47,477 bases of DNA, from the NCBI GenBank assembly GCA_045120955.1, contig JBGVFH010000090.1:1-47477 (forward strand), written 5' to 3'. The position numbers and the translations under genes were made by a program. The notes below the pieces were generated by a model that was given only the letters and a program-made list of their open reading frames with translations, was not told the DNA's origin and made no database searches. The stretch is from JAZMZS01 sp045120955 (lineage in GTDB: Bacteria; Bacillota; Clostridia; Oscillospirales; CAG-272). Shown in pieces: positions 33,211-42,885 of the stretch (position 1 is the first letter of the stretch; every line of letters begins with the position of its first letter).

Positions 33211-36200
33211 ATGTATCTCAAATCGCTTGAGCTGCACGGCTTTAAATCCTTTCCGAATAAAACAACGCTGAATTTTGAGAGAGGTGCTACGGTCATCATC
33301 GGACCAAACGGCAGCGGAAAGAGCAATATTTCCGATGCTATGAGATGGGTGCTCGGTGAGATGTCCACCAAAAACATCCGAGGCTCCAAGATGGAGGATG
33401 TTATTTTCGGCGGAGCGGATACCAGACGCCCCATGGGATATGCCGAGGTATCGGTCACGTTTGACAACACGGATGCCGAGCACAGAATAGATTCCGTATA
33501 TGATGAGATAACGGTCACAAGACGTTATTACCGCTCGGGCGACAGCGAGTATTTTCTTAACAGAAAGCCATGCCGCCTGCGTGATATTCATGAGCTTTTC
33601 CTCAACACGGGAGTAGGCAGAGAGGGCTATTCTATCATCGGACAGGGAAGAATTGCGGAGATCCTTTCAAAAAAGAGCGAGGACAGAAGAAATATATTCG
33701 AGGAAGCTGCGGGTATATCCAAGTTCAGATACAGAAAGACGGAGAGCGAGCGCAAGCTTGCCGAGACGGAGGCAAATATGCTTCGTGTTTCGGATGTACT
33801 CAGCGAGCTGGAGATGCGTGTAGGACCGCTTGAGAAGGATGCGGAAAAGGCAAAAAAGTATCTTGAGCTTTACGAAGAGAAGAAAAAGACGGATGTAGCA
33901 CTCTGGATATATGACAGTGCAAGGCTTCATGACGAGGAGGAGGCGGCAGCGGCGGCGCTCAAGCTTTCCGAGCATGAATTGGAGATGGCTGAGGATGCTC
34001 TTGCGGGCTTTGAGCGTCAGTATGACAAGCTCTTTGAAGAAGGACAGAGAACGAAGCTTGAGAGCGAAAAGCTGCTCGGCGAGATAAAGAAGATAAATGA
34101 GCTTATATATAAGCTCGAGGCTGAGTATAAGGTCAGCGAAAACGAAAGCACTCACAACAACACCCTCATCGCACTGTGCGAGCATTCGGGCGAGGAGTTA
34201 AAGAGGCAAAAGAATAACTGCGAGAACACAGCCGAGGCGGTTCGCGGCGAGATAAAAGAGCATGAGGGCAGACTGAGTGCGCTTGAATCGGAATATGCCG
34301 AGAGCTGTGAGCGGCAGGCAATGTATACAAAGCGCATTGAGGCATACGAGCAGGAGCTTTCCGAAATGCTCGAAAGGGTAAAGGAGCTTGAAGGACGCTC
34401 GACCGATATCAAGGTCAGAATAAGTGTGCTTGAAAGCTCGCACAATTCAGACCTAACAAAAGGAAAAGAGGCTCGTGATGAGCTTGAGAGATATTGCGGA
34501 GAATGTGAGTCGCTAAAGGAAAAGATAGCACAGAGCAGCGATACTCTCGGTTCATATGAGCAGAGAATAGGCGAGTGCGAGGCTGAGTATAAAAAAACAA
34601 ACGAAGAGGTGCAGGCGCTCGGGGAGGATGCGGAGAAAAATTCAGCCGCACTTGCCCGTGCGATACTTGAGCGTGACAGAGCCGCCGAGAAAGCAAAGAC
34701 GCTCTCTGATATGGAGGCTCACTTTGAGGGATATGCAAACGGTGTGCGCTACATCATGCGTGAGTATACAGAGCGCTCGGTTCCCGGTGCGGGGATAATA
34801 TACGGTCCGCTTTCAAAGCTGATATCGGCAAAAGACGAGTATGTGACCGCCGCCGAAACTGCGCTTGCAAACAACATACAGAGTATAGTGTGCGACAACG
34901 AGCAGACGGCAAAGGCGGCAATAAGACTGCTCAAGACGAGCGGACAGGGAAGGACCACCTTCTATCCCCTGACAAGTATGCATGCGCAGGACGAGACGGA
35001 GGAGATGCGCCGTGCCTATAAATGCAAGGGCTATATAGGTACAGCTTCACAGATAATCGATTGCGACGATAAATTCAGAATAGTGCTTGATTCTGTGCTC
35101 GGAAGGACGCTTGTGTTTGACAACCTCGACAACGCATCCGAATGTGCAAAGAACGTCAAATACAGAGTAAAGCTCGTTACTCTTGACGGACAGATAATAA
35201 ATGCAGGCGGCTCGTATACGGGCGGTTCGAGCAAAAGGGACAGCGGTATTATGTCACGTTCGGCAAAGATCGAGTCACTGCGTGCCGCAGAGGCAAAGCT
35301 CAACGCTCAGATAGAGGAATACGAGACAGAAAAAGAAAAATACAAGACAGAGTCGGAGAGACTCCGCTCGAGGATGTCTGCCGTAAAACAGCAATCGGAT
35401 ATACTTTCGGCTATGGCAGGAGCCGAGCGTGCTCAGCTCCAAGCATATAAGGCAAAGCTCGAGACGCAGAGTGAGCTTATAAACAAGCTCACGTCAGATA
35501 TCTCCCGTCTCGAAGAGCAAAACAGCGGGTATGAAGGAGAGATAGTCACCCTTCATGCCGAGGCGGCTGAATGTGAAAAGCTCGCCGAAAGCTATAAGGA
35601 AAAGCGTGTCTCGCTCGATGTTGAAAAGAACAGCGAGTGGGAAGAAAAGGAAAAGCTCGCCGCTCATACAAATGAGCTGCTTGTACTTCTCGCAGAGGCG
35701 AGAAAGGACAAGGAGGGGGCAGAGCTGAGGCTGAATTCTCAAATAATGAGGATCGCCGAGATAGATGCGGAGATCGACGCAAATTCACAAAAAGCGTCAG
35801 GCTACAGAGAAGCACTTGAAAATCTCCAAAAAGGCAGAGAACTCAACCGTGAAAATTCAGCGCAGCTGCAGGACAGACTTTCGGAGCTTAACCGCAAGCG
35901 CAGCGGAGCTGAGGAGGACGGGCTTGACTATGAGAAAAAGCAAAACGAGCTCCGAGTCCGAATAAGAGAAAAAACAGCTGAAAAGGAAACTCTTTTTAAG
36001 ACTCATACCAAAAATGAAGCAAAATACAAGTCCCTCTCCGAGCAAAAAGATAAATTTACCGCTCAGATATGGGAGGACTATGAGCTTACCTACAGTGCCG
36101 CTGTAGCACTCGGTTATCCGCCCGTTACGGCGGAGACGAGAGCGGAGAGTGCGGCTGCGGCTCAAAAGCTCAAAAATTCGATAAAAGCGCTCGGATCCGT

Positions 36201-36813
36201 CAACGTAAACGCCATCGAGGAATATGCCGAGATAAAGGCGAGATATGATGACATGACAGGACAGATAAACGACCTGTCCGCTTCAAGAAAGCAGCTTGAG
36301 GGCATTATCGCAAGGATTGAAGGAGAGATGAAGCGGAGCTTCAGCGATGCCTTCAATCGAATAAACGAAAATTTCAAGGTCACCTTCTCCGAGCTTTTCG
36401 GAGGAGGACAAGCTGAGCTTATCTTAACCGACCCGGAGAACATTCTCACAAGCGGTATTGATATAAAAGCGGCACCTCCCGGAAAGATAGTAAAGAGTTT
36501 GATGCTTCTCTCGGGCGGCGAGCAGGCATTTGTGGCGATAGCGCTTTTGTTTGCGGTGCTGAAGGTCAATCCCTCGCCCTTCTGTATTCTTGACGAGATA
36601 GAAGCGGCACTTGACGAGGTGAATGTTGCAAGATTTGCCGAATACATAAAGAAGTTTGACTCTATACAGTTTATACTTATCACTCACAGACGAGGCACAA
36701 TGGAGGCGGCGGACAGAATGTACGGCGTTACAATGCCCGAGCAGGGAGTTTCAAAGGTCATTGAGCTTAACGTATATGAGTTTGAGCAAAGACGGGACGA
36801 ATTTATAAAGTAG
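33211..36813 (+). CDS. smc: SMC chromosome condensation ATPase
   Basis: 1200 residues, full length. The head domain starts with SLELHGFKSF and Walker A GPNGSGKS (31-38). Two long coiled coils flank a hinge at about 515-680 (YGPLSKLI...GGSYTGGSS). The C-terminal head has the signature LSGGEQ (about 1100) and Walker B FCILDEIEAALDE. SMC dimers compact and segregate the chromosome with ScpA and ScpB, encoded near 16-17 kb. GGAGG precedes the ATG. ftsY follows by 27 bases. Confidence 0.97.
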   Translation: MYLKSLELHGFKSFPNKTTLNFERGATVIIGPNGSGKSNISDAMRWVLGEMSTKNIRGSKMEDVIFGGADTRRPMGYAEVSVTFDNTDAEHRIDSVYDEITVTRRYYRSGDSEYFLNRKPCRLRDIHELFLNTGVGREGYSIIGQGRIAEILSKKSEDRRNIFEEAAGISKFRYRKTESERKLAETEANMLRVSDVLSELEMRVGPLEKDAEKAKKYLELYEEKKKTDVALWIYDSARLHDEEEAAAAALKLSEHELEMAEDALAGFERQYDKLFEEGQRTKLESEKLLGEIKKINELIYKLEAEYKVSENESTHNNTLIALCEHSGEELKRQKNNCENTAEAVRGEIKEHEGRLSALESEYAESCERQAMYTKRIEAYEQELSEMLERVKELEGRSTDIKVRISVLESSHNSDLTKGKEARDELERYCGECESLKEKIAQSSDTLGSYEQRIGECEAEYKKTNEEVQALGEDAEKNSAALARAILERDRAAEKAKTLSDMEAHFEGYANGVRYIMREYTERSVPGAGIIYGPLSKLISAKDEYVTAAETALANNIQSIVCDNEQTAKAAIRLLKTSGQGRTTFYPLTSMHAQDETEEMRRAYKCKGYIGTASQIIDCDDKFRIVLDSVLGRTLVFDNLDNASECAKNVKYRVKLVTLDGQIINAGGSYTGGSSKRDSGIMSRSAKIESLRAAEAKLNAQIEEYETEKEKYKTESERLRSRMSAVKQQSDILSAMAGAERAQLQAYKAKLETQSELINKLTSDISRLEEQNSGYEGEIVTLHAEAAECEKLAESYKEKRVSLDVEKNSEWEEKEKLAAHTNELLVLLAEARKDKEGAELRLNSQIMRIAEIDAEIDANSQKASGYREALENLQKGRELNRENSAQLQDRLSELNRKRSGAEEDGLDYEKKQNELRVRIREKTAEKETLFKTHTKNEAKYKSLSEQKDKFTAQIWEDYELTYSAAVALGYPPVTAETRAESAAAAQKLKNSIKALGSVNVNAIEEYAEIKARYDDMTGQINDLSASRKQLEGIIARIEGEMKRSFSDAFNRINENFKVTFSELFGGGQAELILTDPENILTSGIDIKAAPPGKIVKSLMLLSGGEQAFVAIALLFAVLKVNPSPFCILDEIEAALDEVNVARFAEYIKKFDSIQFILITHRRGTMEAADRMYGVTMPEQGVSKVIELNVYEFEQRRDEFIK

Positions 36814-36840
36814 TGCTTTGGGCACTTTGAGGAGAGTACG

Positions 36841-37749
36841 ATGTCATTTTTTGAAAAACTGAAGGCGGGTCTTGCTAAAACAAAGGCTGCCGTTATGGGA
36901 CAGATAAACGACCTTTTCAAGGCGTTTGTGAGAATAGACGAGGATATGCTCGAGGAGCTCGAGGAGCTTCTGATATGCTCGGATATCGGTGCACAGACGA
37001 CCGAATATATCCTTGATGAGCTGCGTGAGAGAATAAAGGAAAAACGCCTCACCGAGCCTGAAGAAGCAAAGGCGGAGCTAAAGGAGATACTTCTTTCGCT
37101 TGTAGGCGAGAACGAAGAGCTGAGACTCGGAACAAGACCGTCGGTCATCCTTGTTATAGGTGTCAACGGTGTGGGCAAGACGACCTCTATCGGCAAAATG
37201 TCAGCGGAGCTTAAGTCACAAGGGAAAAAGGTTCTTGTAGCGGCGGCGGATACGTTCCGTGCGGCGGCTATAGAACAGCTCTCCGTTTGGTGCGACAGAG
37301 CGGGGGTCGAACTGATAAAGCAGTCGGGAGGCTCTGACCCTGCCGCTGTCGTATACGATGCGGCAAATGCGGCGAAAAGCAGAGGAAGCGACGTTCTTAT
37401 CATAGATACGGCTGGCAGACTGCACAATAAGAAAAATCTTATGGACGAGCTTGCGAAAATAGACCGTGTTATTTCAAGAGAGCTTCCGGGGTGCGAGCGT
37501 GAGACGCTGTTGGTGCTCGACTCTACCACGGGACAAAATGCGGTAAATCAGGCAAAGGAATTTAAGAATGCGGCAGATATCAGCGGTCTTATCCTTACAA
37601 AGCTTGATGGAACGGCAAAGGGCGGAATAGTATTCTCGGTCAAGCGTGAGCTTGATATACCGGTCAAGTTTATCGGTGTGGGCGAGGGTATAGATGACAT
37701 GAAGCCCTTCTGCGCAAGGGATTTTGTGGATGCGCTTTTCGAGGAATAA
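36841..37749 (+). CDS. ftsY: FtsY, signal recognition particle receptor
   Basis: 302 residues. It has essentially only the NG domain, with a very short basic N-terminus (MSFFEKLKAGLAKTK) that can serve as the membrane-targeting helix. G1 is GVNGVGKTT (107-115), then AADTFRAAA, DTAGRLHNK and TKLDGTAKGG. It docks SRP-ribosome complexes at the membrane. GAGGAGAG precedes the ATG. The smc-ftsY order is conserved in Firmicutes. Confidence 0.96.
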   Translation: MSFFEKLKAGLAKTKAAVMGQINDLFKAFVRIDEDMLEELEELLICSDIGAQTTEYILDELRERIKEKRLTEPEEAKAELKEILLSLVGENEELRLGTRPSVILVIGVNGVGKTTSIGKMSAELKSQGKKVLVAAADTFRAAAIEQLSVWCDRAGVELIKQSGGSDPAAVVYDAANAAKSRGSDVLIIDTAGRLHNKKNLMDELAKIDRVISRELPGCERETLLVLDSTTGQNAVNQAKEFKNAADISGLILTKLDGTAKGGIVFSVKRELDIPVKFIGVGEGIDDMKPFCARDFVDALFEE

Positions 37750-37752
37750 TAT

Positions 37753-38373
37753 ATGGAAAAATACACTTTTGTGCTGGCCTCTTCAAACAAAAACAAAATA
37801 AGAGAATTTCGCAATATCCTCTGTGATCGGGCGGCAGAAAATTTCGGGGAGAACGCCTTTGAGATAGAGATACTGTCGCTTGAGGATATCGGCTTTACCG
37901 ATGAAATAATCGAGGACGGAGAGACGTTTGAGGAAAATGCCATGATAAAGGCAAAGACGGTGAGCGGCTTTACCGATTATCCGTGTATAGCGGATGACAG
38001 CGGACTTGAGGTCGATGCTCTCGGCGGTGAGCCGGGTATTTATTCGGCAAGATATGCGGGAGAGCACGGCAATGACGACGCAAACATAAAAAAATTGCTG
38101 TCTAAGCTTGAGGGAGTAAGCGGGCGCAGTGCTCGCTTCGTTTCGGCTATCGCTTACTGCAAGGCGGGCGGCGAGAGCTTTGTACTCAGGGGCGAGGCTT
38201 ACGGAAATATCCTTTACGAAAAGCGGGGAGAGGGCGGCTTTGGATATGACCCAGTATTTGAATGTAACATCTTCCACCGCTCGTATGCAGAGCTGTCCGC
38301 AGAAGAAAAAAACAGTATCAGCCACAGACGAAAGGCTATAGAAAAGCTTGCGGATAAGCTGTTTTTAAAATAA
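37753..38373 (+). CDS. rdgB: XTP/dITP diphosphatase (RdgB/HAM1)
   Basis: 206 residues. It hydrolyses non-canonical purine triphosphates (XTP, dITP, ITP) to keep them out of DNA and RNA. The motifs ASSNKNKIREF, IADDSGLEVDALGG, GIYSARYAG and GGFGYDPVF are all present. It starts three bases past the ftsY stop, so translation is probably coupled. Confidence 0.95.
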   Translation: MEKYTFVLASSNKNKIREFRNILCDRAAENFGENAFEIEILSLEDIGFTDEIIEDGETFEENAMIKAKTVSGFTDYPCIADDSGLEVDALGGEPGIYSARYAGEHGNDDANIKKLLSKLEGVSGRSARFVSAIAYCKAGGESFVLRGEAYGNILYEKRGEGGFGYDPVFECNIFHRSYAELSAEEKNSISHRRKAIEKLADKLFLK

Positions 38374-38392
38374 ATAAAAAGGTTAGAGATTT

Positions 38393-38686
38393 ATGCTTAC
38401 AAGTAAACAGAGAGCGCATTTGCGTTCGATAGCACAGAGCTATGATACAATATTTCAGATAGGTAAGGGCGGACTTTCCGAGGAAACGGTCAAAACCGTG
38501 TCGGATGCGCTTGAGGCGAGAGAACTGATAAAGCTGCGCACGCTTGACAACTGCTCGTATTCCCCCAGAGAAGCGGCAGAAGCATTGGCTGAGGCGTGCA
38601 TGGCGGAGGTGGTGTGCGTAACAGGCTCAAGATTTGTGCTGTGGCGCTGCTCGTCAAAAGAAAAAAACAGAAAGATAGAGCCGTGA
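38393..38686 (+). CDS. yhbY: YhbY family RNA-binding (CRM domain) protein
   Basis: 97 residues, a single CRM domain. The N-terminus MLTSKQRAHLRSIA, the GKGGLSEETV loop and the RELIKLRTLDN segment are characteristic. YhbY associates with pre-50S ribosomal particles. It sits between rdgB and nadD, as in many Firmicutes. Confidence 0.92.
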   Translation: MLTSKQRAHLRSIAQSYDTIFQIGKGGLSEETVKTVSDALEARELIKLRTLDNCSYSPREAAEALAEACMAEVVCVTGSRFVLWRCSSKEKNRKIEP

Positions 38687-38709
38687 GAGGAATAAGTGAG
38701 CTTTGCTTT

Positions 38710-39348
38710 ATGTCTGAGTGCAAAAAAAAGATCGCAATATACGGCGGGAGCTTCTCTCCGCCTCATATCGGGCATATACTTGCGGCAAGAGCATATCTTG
38801 ACGCATCAGGTGCCGACAAGATAGTAATAATACCGGCAAAGCACCCTCCGCACAAACAGCTTGATCGAGGTGCGGATGATGCTGACAGGATAAATATGTG
38901 CAGGCTCGCTTTTTGCGAGGATACAGTGCTTTGCGGACGGTGTGAGATATCCGACTATGAGATATGCTCGGATTCCGTCAGCTATACGATAAATACGGTC
39001 GAGCATTTTCAGTCGCTCGGATATGACGGTATATCGTTGCTTATCGGCACGGATATGCTGCTCACATTTGAGAGCTGGTGCAGATATAGAGATATTTTTG
39101 AGCGTGTCACGCTTTATTATATTAACCGCTATGACAGCCAAAAAAACGAGGCTCGGCAATGCGCACAGCGTTTCAGAGACGAATACGGGGCAAGGATATA
39201 TGAGCTTGATGTTCCCGTCTTTGAGGCAAGCTCCTCATCCGTGCGCAGTATGATAGCTGAGGGAAAGTGCACGGACGGCATGCTTTGCGAAAAAGTAATA
39301 GAATATATTGATAAAAACGGTCTTTACAAGAGTGAACGAAATGGATAA
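38710..39348 (+). CDS. nadD: nicotinate-nucleotide adenylyltransferase
   Basis: 212 residues from ATG at 38710. It adenylates nicotinate mononucleotide in NAD synthesis. IAIYGGSFSPPHIGH contains the HxGH motif (19-22) and ASSSSVRSMI the C-terminal ATP motif. The frame is open upstream into yhbY. A GTG at 38683, overlapping the yhbY stop, is an alternative start, since no clear Shine-Dalgarno lies at the proper distance from 38710. Confidence 0.93.
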   Translation: MSECKKKIAIYGGSFSPPHIGHILAARAYLDASGADKIVIIPAKHPPHKQLDRGADDADRINMCRLAFCEDTVLCGRCEISDYEICSDSVSYTINTVEHFQSLGYDGISLLIGTDMLLTFESWCRYRDIFERVTLYYINRYDSQKNEARQCAQRFRDEYGARIYELDVPVFEASSSSVRSMIAEGKCTDGMLCEKVIEYIDKNGLYKSERNG

Positions 39349-39973
39349 AATAATAAGTGAGCAAATGCTCGATGCTCTCAGAGAGCGTGTTGGATGCATT
39401 ATGAGCGGAAAGCGGTTTTCGCATACGCTCGGCGTTGAGCGTGAGATAGAAAAGCTGGCGGTGCTTTATGCTCCTGAGAAAAGCATGATGTTGCGTGCGG
39501 CGGCTCTTTTGCACGATATAACAAAGGAATATACAAACGACCGACATCTTGCGCTTATCTCTGAGTACGGACTTGATGTCGAATATTACAAAGCGCAAAG
39601 TCCAAAGCTGTATCATTCGGCAACGGCGGCGTTGATAATTCCCGACAGCTATCCCGAGTACGCCGACAGCGAGCTTATACACGCTGTGAGCGTACATACG
39701 GCAGGATGTGTCGGGATGAGCATATCAGACAAGCTGTTGTTCCTTGCGGATTATATCGAGGATACAAGAACCTTTGAGGATTGCGTCACACTAAGAAATT
39801 TCTTTTGGGAAGGAATCTCATCGGGAAAGGAAAGGCTGCGTCACCTTGACCGCACGGTGCTGCTTGCCTTTGATATGACGCTGAAGGATTTGATAGAAAA
39901 TAATAATATAATTTCAGATAAAACGGTAGAGGCAAGAAACAGCTTGCTTTGCAAAATGAAAAAAGGAGAGTAA
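39341..39973 (+). CDS. yqeK: YqeK-type HD-domain phosphohydrolase
   Basis: 210 residues. HD residues are visible: FSHTLGV, LLHDITKEY, YHSATAA, HAVSVHT, and LADYIED. YqeK proteins hydrolyse diadenosine tetraphosphate symmetrically. The start overlaps nadD by eight bases, the usual nadD-yqeK-rsfS arrangement. Confidence 0.92.
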   Translation: MDKIISEQMLDALRERVGCIMSGKRFSHTLGVEREIEKLAVLYAPEKSMMLRAAALLHDITKEYTNDRHLALISEYGLDVEYYKAQSPKLYHSATAALIIPDSYPEYADSELIHAVSVHTAGCVGMSISDKLLFLADYIEDTRTFEDCVTLRNFFWEGISSGKERLRHLDRTVLLAFDMTLKDLIENNNIISDKTVEARNSLLCKMKKGE

Positions 39974-39974
39974 A

Positions 39975-40385
39975 ATGGCAGATATAAAGGATATAGCTCC
40001 AAGAGAACTCGGCGAAAAAATAGTAGAGGTACTCTACAGAAAGAAAGGTAAGGGGATAGAGCTTATCAATGTTGAAGAGCAGACCTCCGTTACCGAGTAT
40101 TATGTTATAGCAACGGGTAACAGCCGCACACAGATAGGAGCGCTTTGCGACGAGGTTGACGAAAAGCTCACCGAAGCAGGGTATGCACCTCTCAAGGTGG
40201 AGGGAAGAGGTAACGGCACATGGGAGCTTATTGATTTCGGTTCTGTTGTCGTTCATATTTTCAGCCGTGAGGCACGTGAGTTTTACAAGCTGGAAAATCT
40301 CTGGGAAGATGCGGAGAAGATCGACATCACGCCCATCCTTGACAGAGTCGATGCGGAAAACTCGGATATTGCGCAGCAACAGTGA
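39975..40385 (+). CDS. rsfS: ribosome silencing factor RsfS
   Basis: 136 residues. RsfS binds L14 and blocks 30S-50S joining when nutrients run out. TEYYVIATGNSRTQIGA, GRGNGTWELIDFG and VVHIFSREAREFY are the family motifs. It starts one base past the yqeK stop, with AAAAGGAGAG upstream inside yqeK. Confidence 0.95.
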   Translation: MADIKDIAPRELGEKIVEVLYRKKGKGIELINVEEQTSVTEYYVIATGNSRTQIGALCDEVDEKLTEAGYAPLKVEGRGNGTWELIDFGSVVVHIFSREAREFYKLENLWEDAEKIDITPILDRVDAENSDIAQQQ

Positions 40386-40429
40386 GATACAAGACTAATG
40401 ATGTAATATAATTTTATGAGGATACAGAT

Positions 40430-42832
40430 ATGAAATACGATGCAAAATTAATTGAGCAAAAATGGCAAAAGCGCTGGGAAGAGGAAAAGATATTCGAGGC
40501 GCAGGATTTCAGCGACAAGCCGAAGTTTTATTCTCTGGTTGAGTTCCCTTATCCCTCGGGAGCAGGTATGCATGTCGGACACATCAAGGCATACAGCGGT
40601 CTTGAGATAATTTCAAGAAAGCGCAGAATGCAGGGATATAATGTCCTTTTCCCGATAGGCTTTGATGCTTACGGTCTTCCTACCGAGAACTATGCGATAA
40701 AGACGGGTATTCATCCGAGAAAGGTAACCGATAACAATATTGAAAAGTTTACCTCTCAGCTCAAAAGAGTAGGATTTTCCTTTGATTGGTCGAGAGTTGT
40801 TGACACAACGCAGGAGGACTACTACAAGTGGACGCAGTGGATATTCCTTAAAATGTTCGAAAACGGACTCGTTTTCCGTGACACCGCACTTGTAAACTAT
40901 TGCCCGTCCTGCAAGGTCGTTCTTTCAAATGAGGACTCGCAGGGGGGACATTGCGATATCTGCCACAGCGAGATAGTACAAAAGTCCAAGGACGTTTGGT
41001 ATCTGCGCATAACGGAATACGCAGACAAGCTGCTCTCAGGTCTTGAGGATGTGGATTATCTCCCCAATGTAAAGCAGCAGCAGATCAACTGGATAGGCAA
41101 ATCCGTAGGAGCGTTTGTGAATTTCGCACTTGCGGATAAGGACGACAAGCTCCGTATCTACACGACACGTCCCGATACACTTTTCGGTGTAACGTTTATG
41201 GTCATAGCACCCGAGCATCCGATAATCGAAAAGTACAGAGATGTGATAGCGAATATAGAAGAGCTTGACGCATACCGTGCAGAGTGTGCAAAGAAGACTG
41301 AGTTTGAGCGTACACAGCTGATAAAGGACAAAACGGGCGTATGCATCGAGGGGCTTAGGGCTATCAACCCGATAACAGGCAAGGAGATCCCGATATACAT
41401 ATCCGACTATGTTATGATGGGATACGGTACGGGCGCTATCATGGCGGTTCCTGCGCATGACGAGCGTGACTACGACTTTGCGAAGAAATTTGGAATAGAT
41501 ATCATCGAGGTCATTCGCGGCGGGGATATTTCCGAGGCGGCTTACACCGGTGACGGCGAGATGGTAAATTCGGGCTTCCTTAACGGTTACGACAACAAAA
41601 AGGACTCTATCGATCGCATGGTAGAGGAGCTTGAAAAGATGGGTGTCGGCGAGCGGGGAGTTCAGTACAAGATGAAGGATTGGGCATTCAACCGTCAGAG
41701 ATACTGGGGTGAGCCTATCCCGATAGTACATTGCCCGCATTGCGGAATGGTAGCTGTCCCTTATGAGGAGCTTCCTCTCAAGCTTCCCGAGGTGAAGAAC
41801 TTTGAACCCGGCGAGGGCGGAGAGAGTCCCCTTGCAAAGATAGATGAATTTGTAAATTGCAAGTGCCCTAAATGCGGATGTGATGCAAAGCGTGAGACGG
41901 ATACAATGCCTCAGTGGGCAGGCTCGTCTTGGTATTTCCTTCGTTATATAGACCCGCATAATACAGAGTGCTTTGCCGATAAGGATAAGCTGGATTATTG
42001 GCTTCCCGTTGACTGGTACAACGGCGGTATGGAACACGTCACGAGACATATGATCTATTCACGCTTCTGGCACAGATTCCTTTATGACATCGGTGCTGTT
42101 TCAACCGCTGAGCCATACGCAAAGAGAACCGCACAGGGACTTATTCTCGGTCCTGACGGAGACAAAATGTCAAAGTCAAAGGGCAATGTCGTAGACCCCA
42201 ACGATGTCGTTGACGAGTACGGAGCTGACGTTCTTCGTGTTTACATTCTCTTTATGGGAGATTACGCAAGTGCGGCACCGTGGTCAGAGTCGAGCATGAG
42301 AGGCTGTAAGAGATTTCTTGAAAGAGTAGCGGAGCTTCAGAGCATGGCAAAGGGAAGCGGCGCTACACCGAAGCTCGAGAGTGCTTTCCACAAGACAATA
42401 AAGAAGGTTACAGATGACATTGAGGAGATGAAGTTCAATACCGCTATTGCGGCGATGATGTCACTTCTTAATGAGATATACGAGGTAGGAACTCTGACGG
42501 TAGACGAGCTCAAGAGCTTTATCGGTATTCTTTGTCCGTTCGCTCCGCATCTTTGCGAAGAGATATGGTCGGAGCTTGGCGAGACGACGCTTCTTTCCGT
42601 ATCTGCATGGCCCGTATATGACGAGGCAAAGACGGTTGATTCGGTGGTCGAAATAGGCGTACAGGTCAACGGCAAGTTCAGAGGTACTGTTTGTGTGCCT
42701 GCCGAAGCTTCAAAGGATGAAATAGCGGCGATCGTGCGTGCTGACGAGAAGATAGCCGCACAGATCGCAGGCAAAACGATCGTCAAGGAGATCGTCGTTC
42801 CCGGTAAGATCGCAAATATAATAGTAAAATAA
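40430..42832 (+). CDS. leuS: leucyl-tRNA synthetase
   Basis: 800 residues, bacterial type. The class I motifs are HVGH (48-51) and KMSKS (579-583). Two cysteine pairs form a zinc site near 160 (CPSCK, CDICH), and a further cysteine cluster (CPHCG, CKCPKCGC) lies near 440-485. The CP1 editing domain occupies about 220-420. There is no T-box in the 44-base gap upstream, so regulation is not of the usual Firmicute tRNA-sensing type here. Confidence 0.97.
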   Translation: MKYDAKLIEQKWQKRWEEEKIFEAQDFSDKPKFYSLVEFPYPSGAGMHVGHIKAYSGLEIISRKRRMQGYNVLFPIGFDAYGLPTENYAIKTGIHPRKVTDNNIEKFTSQLKRVGFSFDWSRVVDTTQEDYYKWTQWIFLKMFENGLVFRDTALVNYCPSCKVVLSNEDSQGGHCDICHSEIVQKSKDVWYLRITEYADKLLSGLEDVDYLPNVKQQQINWIGKSVGAFVNFALADKDDKLRIYTTRPDTLFGVTFMVIAPEHPIIEKYRDVIANIEELDAYRAECAKKTEFERTQLIKDKTGVCIEGLRAINPITGKEIPIYISDYVMMGYGTGAIMAVPAHDERDYDFAKKFGIDIIEVIRGGDISEAAYTGDGEMVNSGFLNGYDNKKDSIDRMVEELEKMGVGERGVQYKMKDWAFNRQRYWGEPIPIVHCPHCGMVAVPYEELPLKLPEVKNFEPGEGGESPLAKIDEFVNCKCPKCGCDAKRETDTMPQWAGSSWYFLRYIDPHNTECFADKDKLDYWLPVDWYNGGMEHVTRHMIYSRFWHRFLYDIGAVSTAEPYAKRTAQGLILGPDGDKMSKSKGNVVDPNDVVDEYGADVLRVYILFMGDYASAAPWSESSMRGCKRFLERVAELQSMAKGSGATPKLESAFHKTIKKVTDDIEEMKFNTAIAAMMSLLNEIYEVGTLTVDELKSFIGILCPFAPHLCEEIWSELGETTLLSVSAWPVYDEAKTVDSVVEIGVQVNGKFRGTVCVPAEASKDEIAAIVRADEKIAAQIAGKTIVKEIVVPGKIANIIVK

Positions 42833-42839
42833 GTTTTCC

Positions 42840-42864
42840 GGCGCTCGGAATCATTCCGAGCGCC
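42840..42864 (+). other. perfect 11-bp hairpin after leuS, no U-tract
   Basis: GGCGCTCGGAA (42840-42850) and TTCCGAGCGCC (42854-42864) pair fully around TCA. TAAAAC follows, so it is not a standard terminator. It may stabilise the leuS mRNA 3' end or mark a processing point before the downstream gene. Confidence 0.6.
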
Positions 42865-42885
42865 TAAAACACAAACGAGGCTTTT

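Noticed and set aside
40386..40429. T-box riboswitch before leuS; also before thrC
   Set aside because: The gaps are 44 and 46 bases, too short for a T-box, and no T-box sequence (TGGNACCGCG) is seen.
41036..42049. 337-residue minus-strand ORF opposite leuS
   Set aside because: Antisense to conserved leuS motifs, with no family features; a frame shadow.
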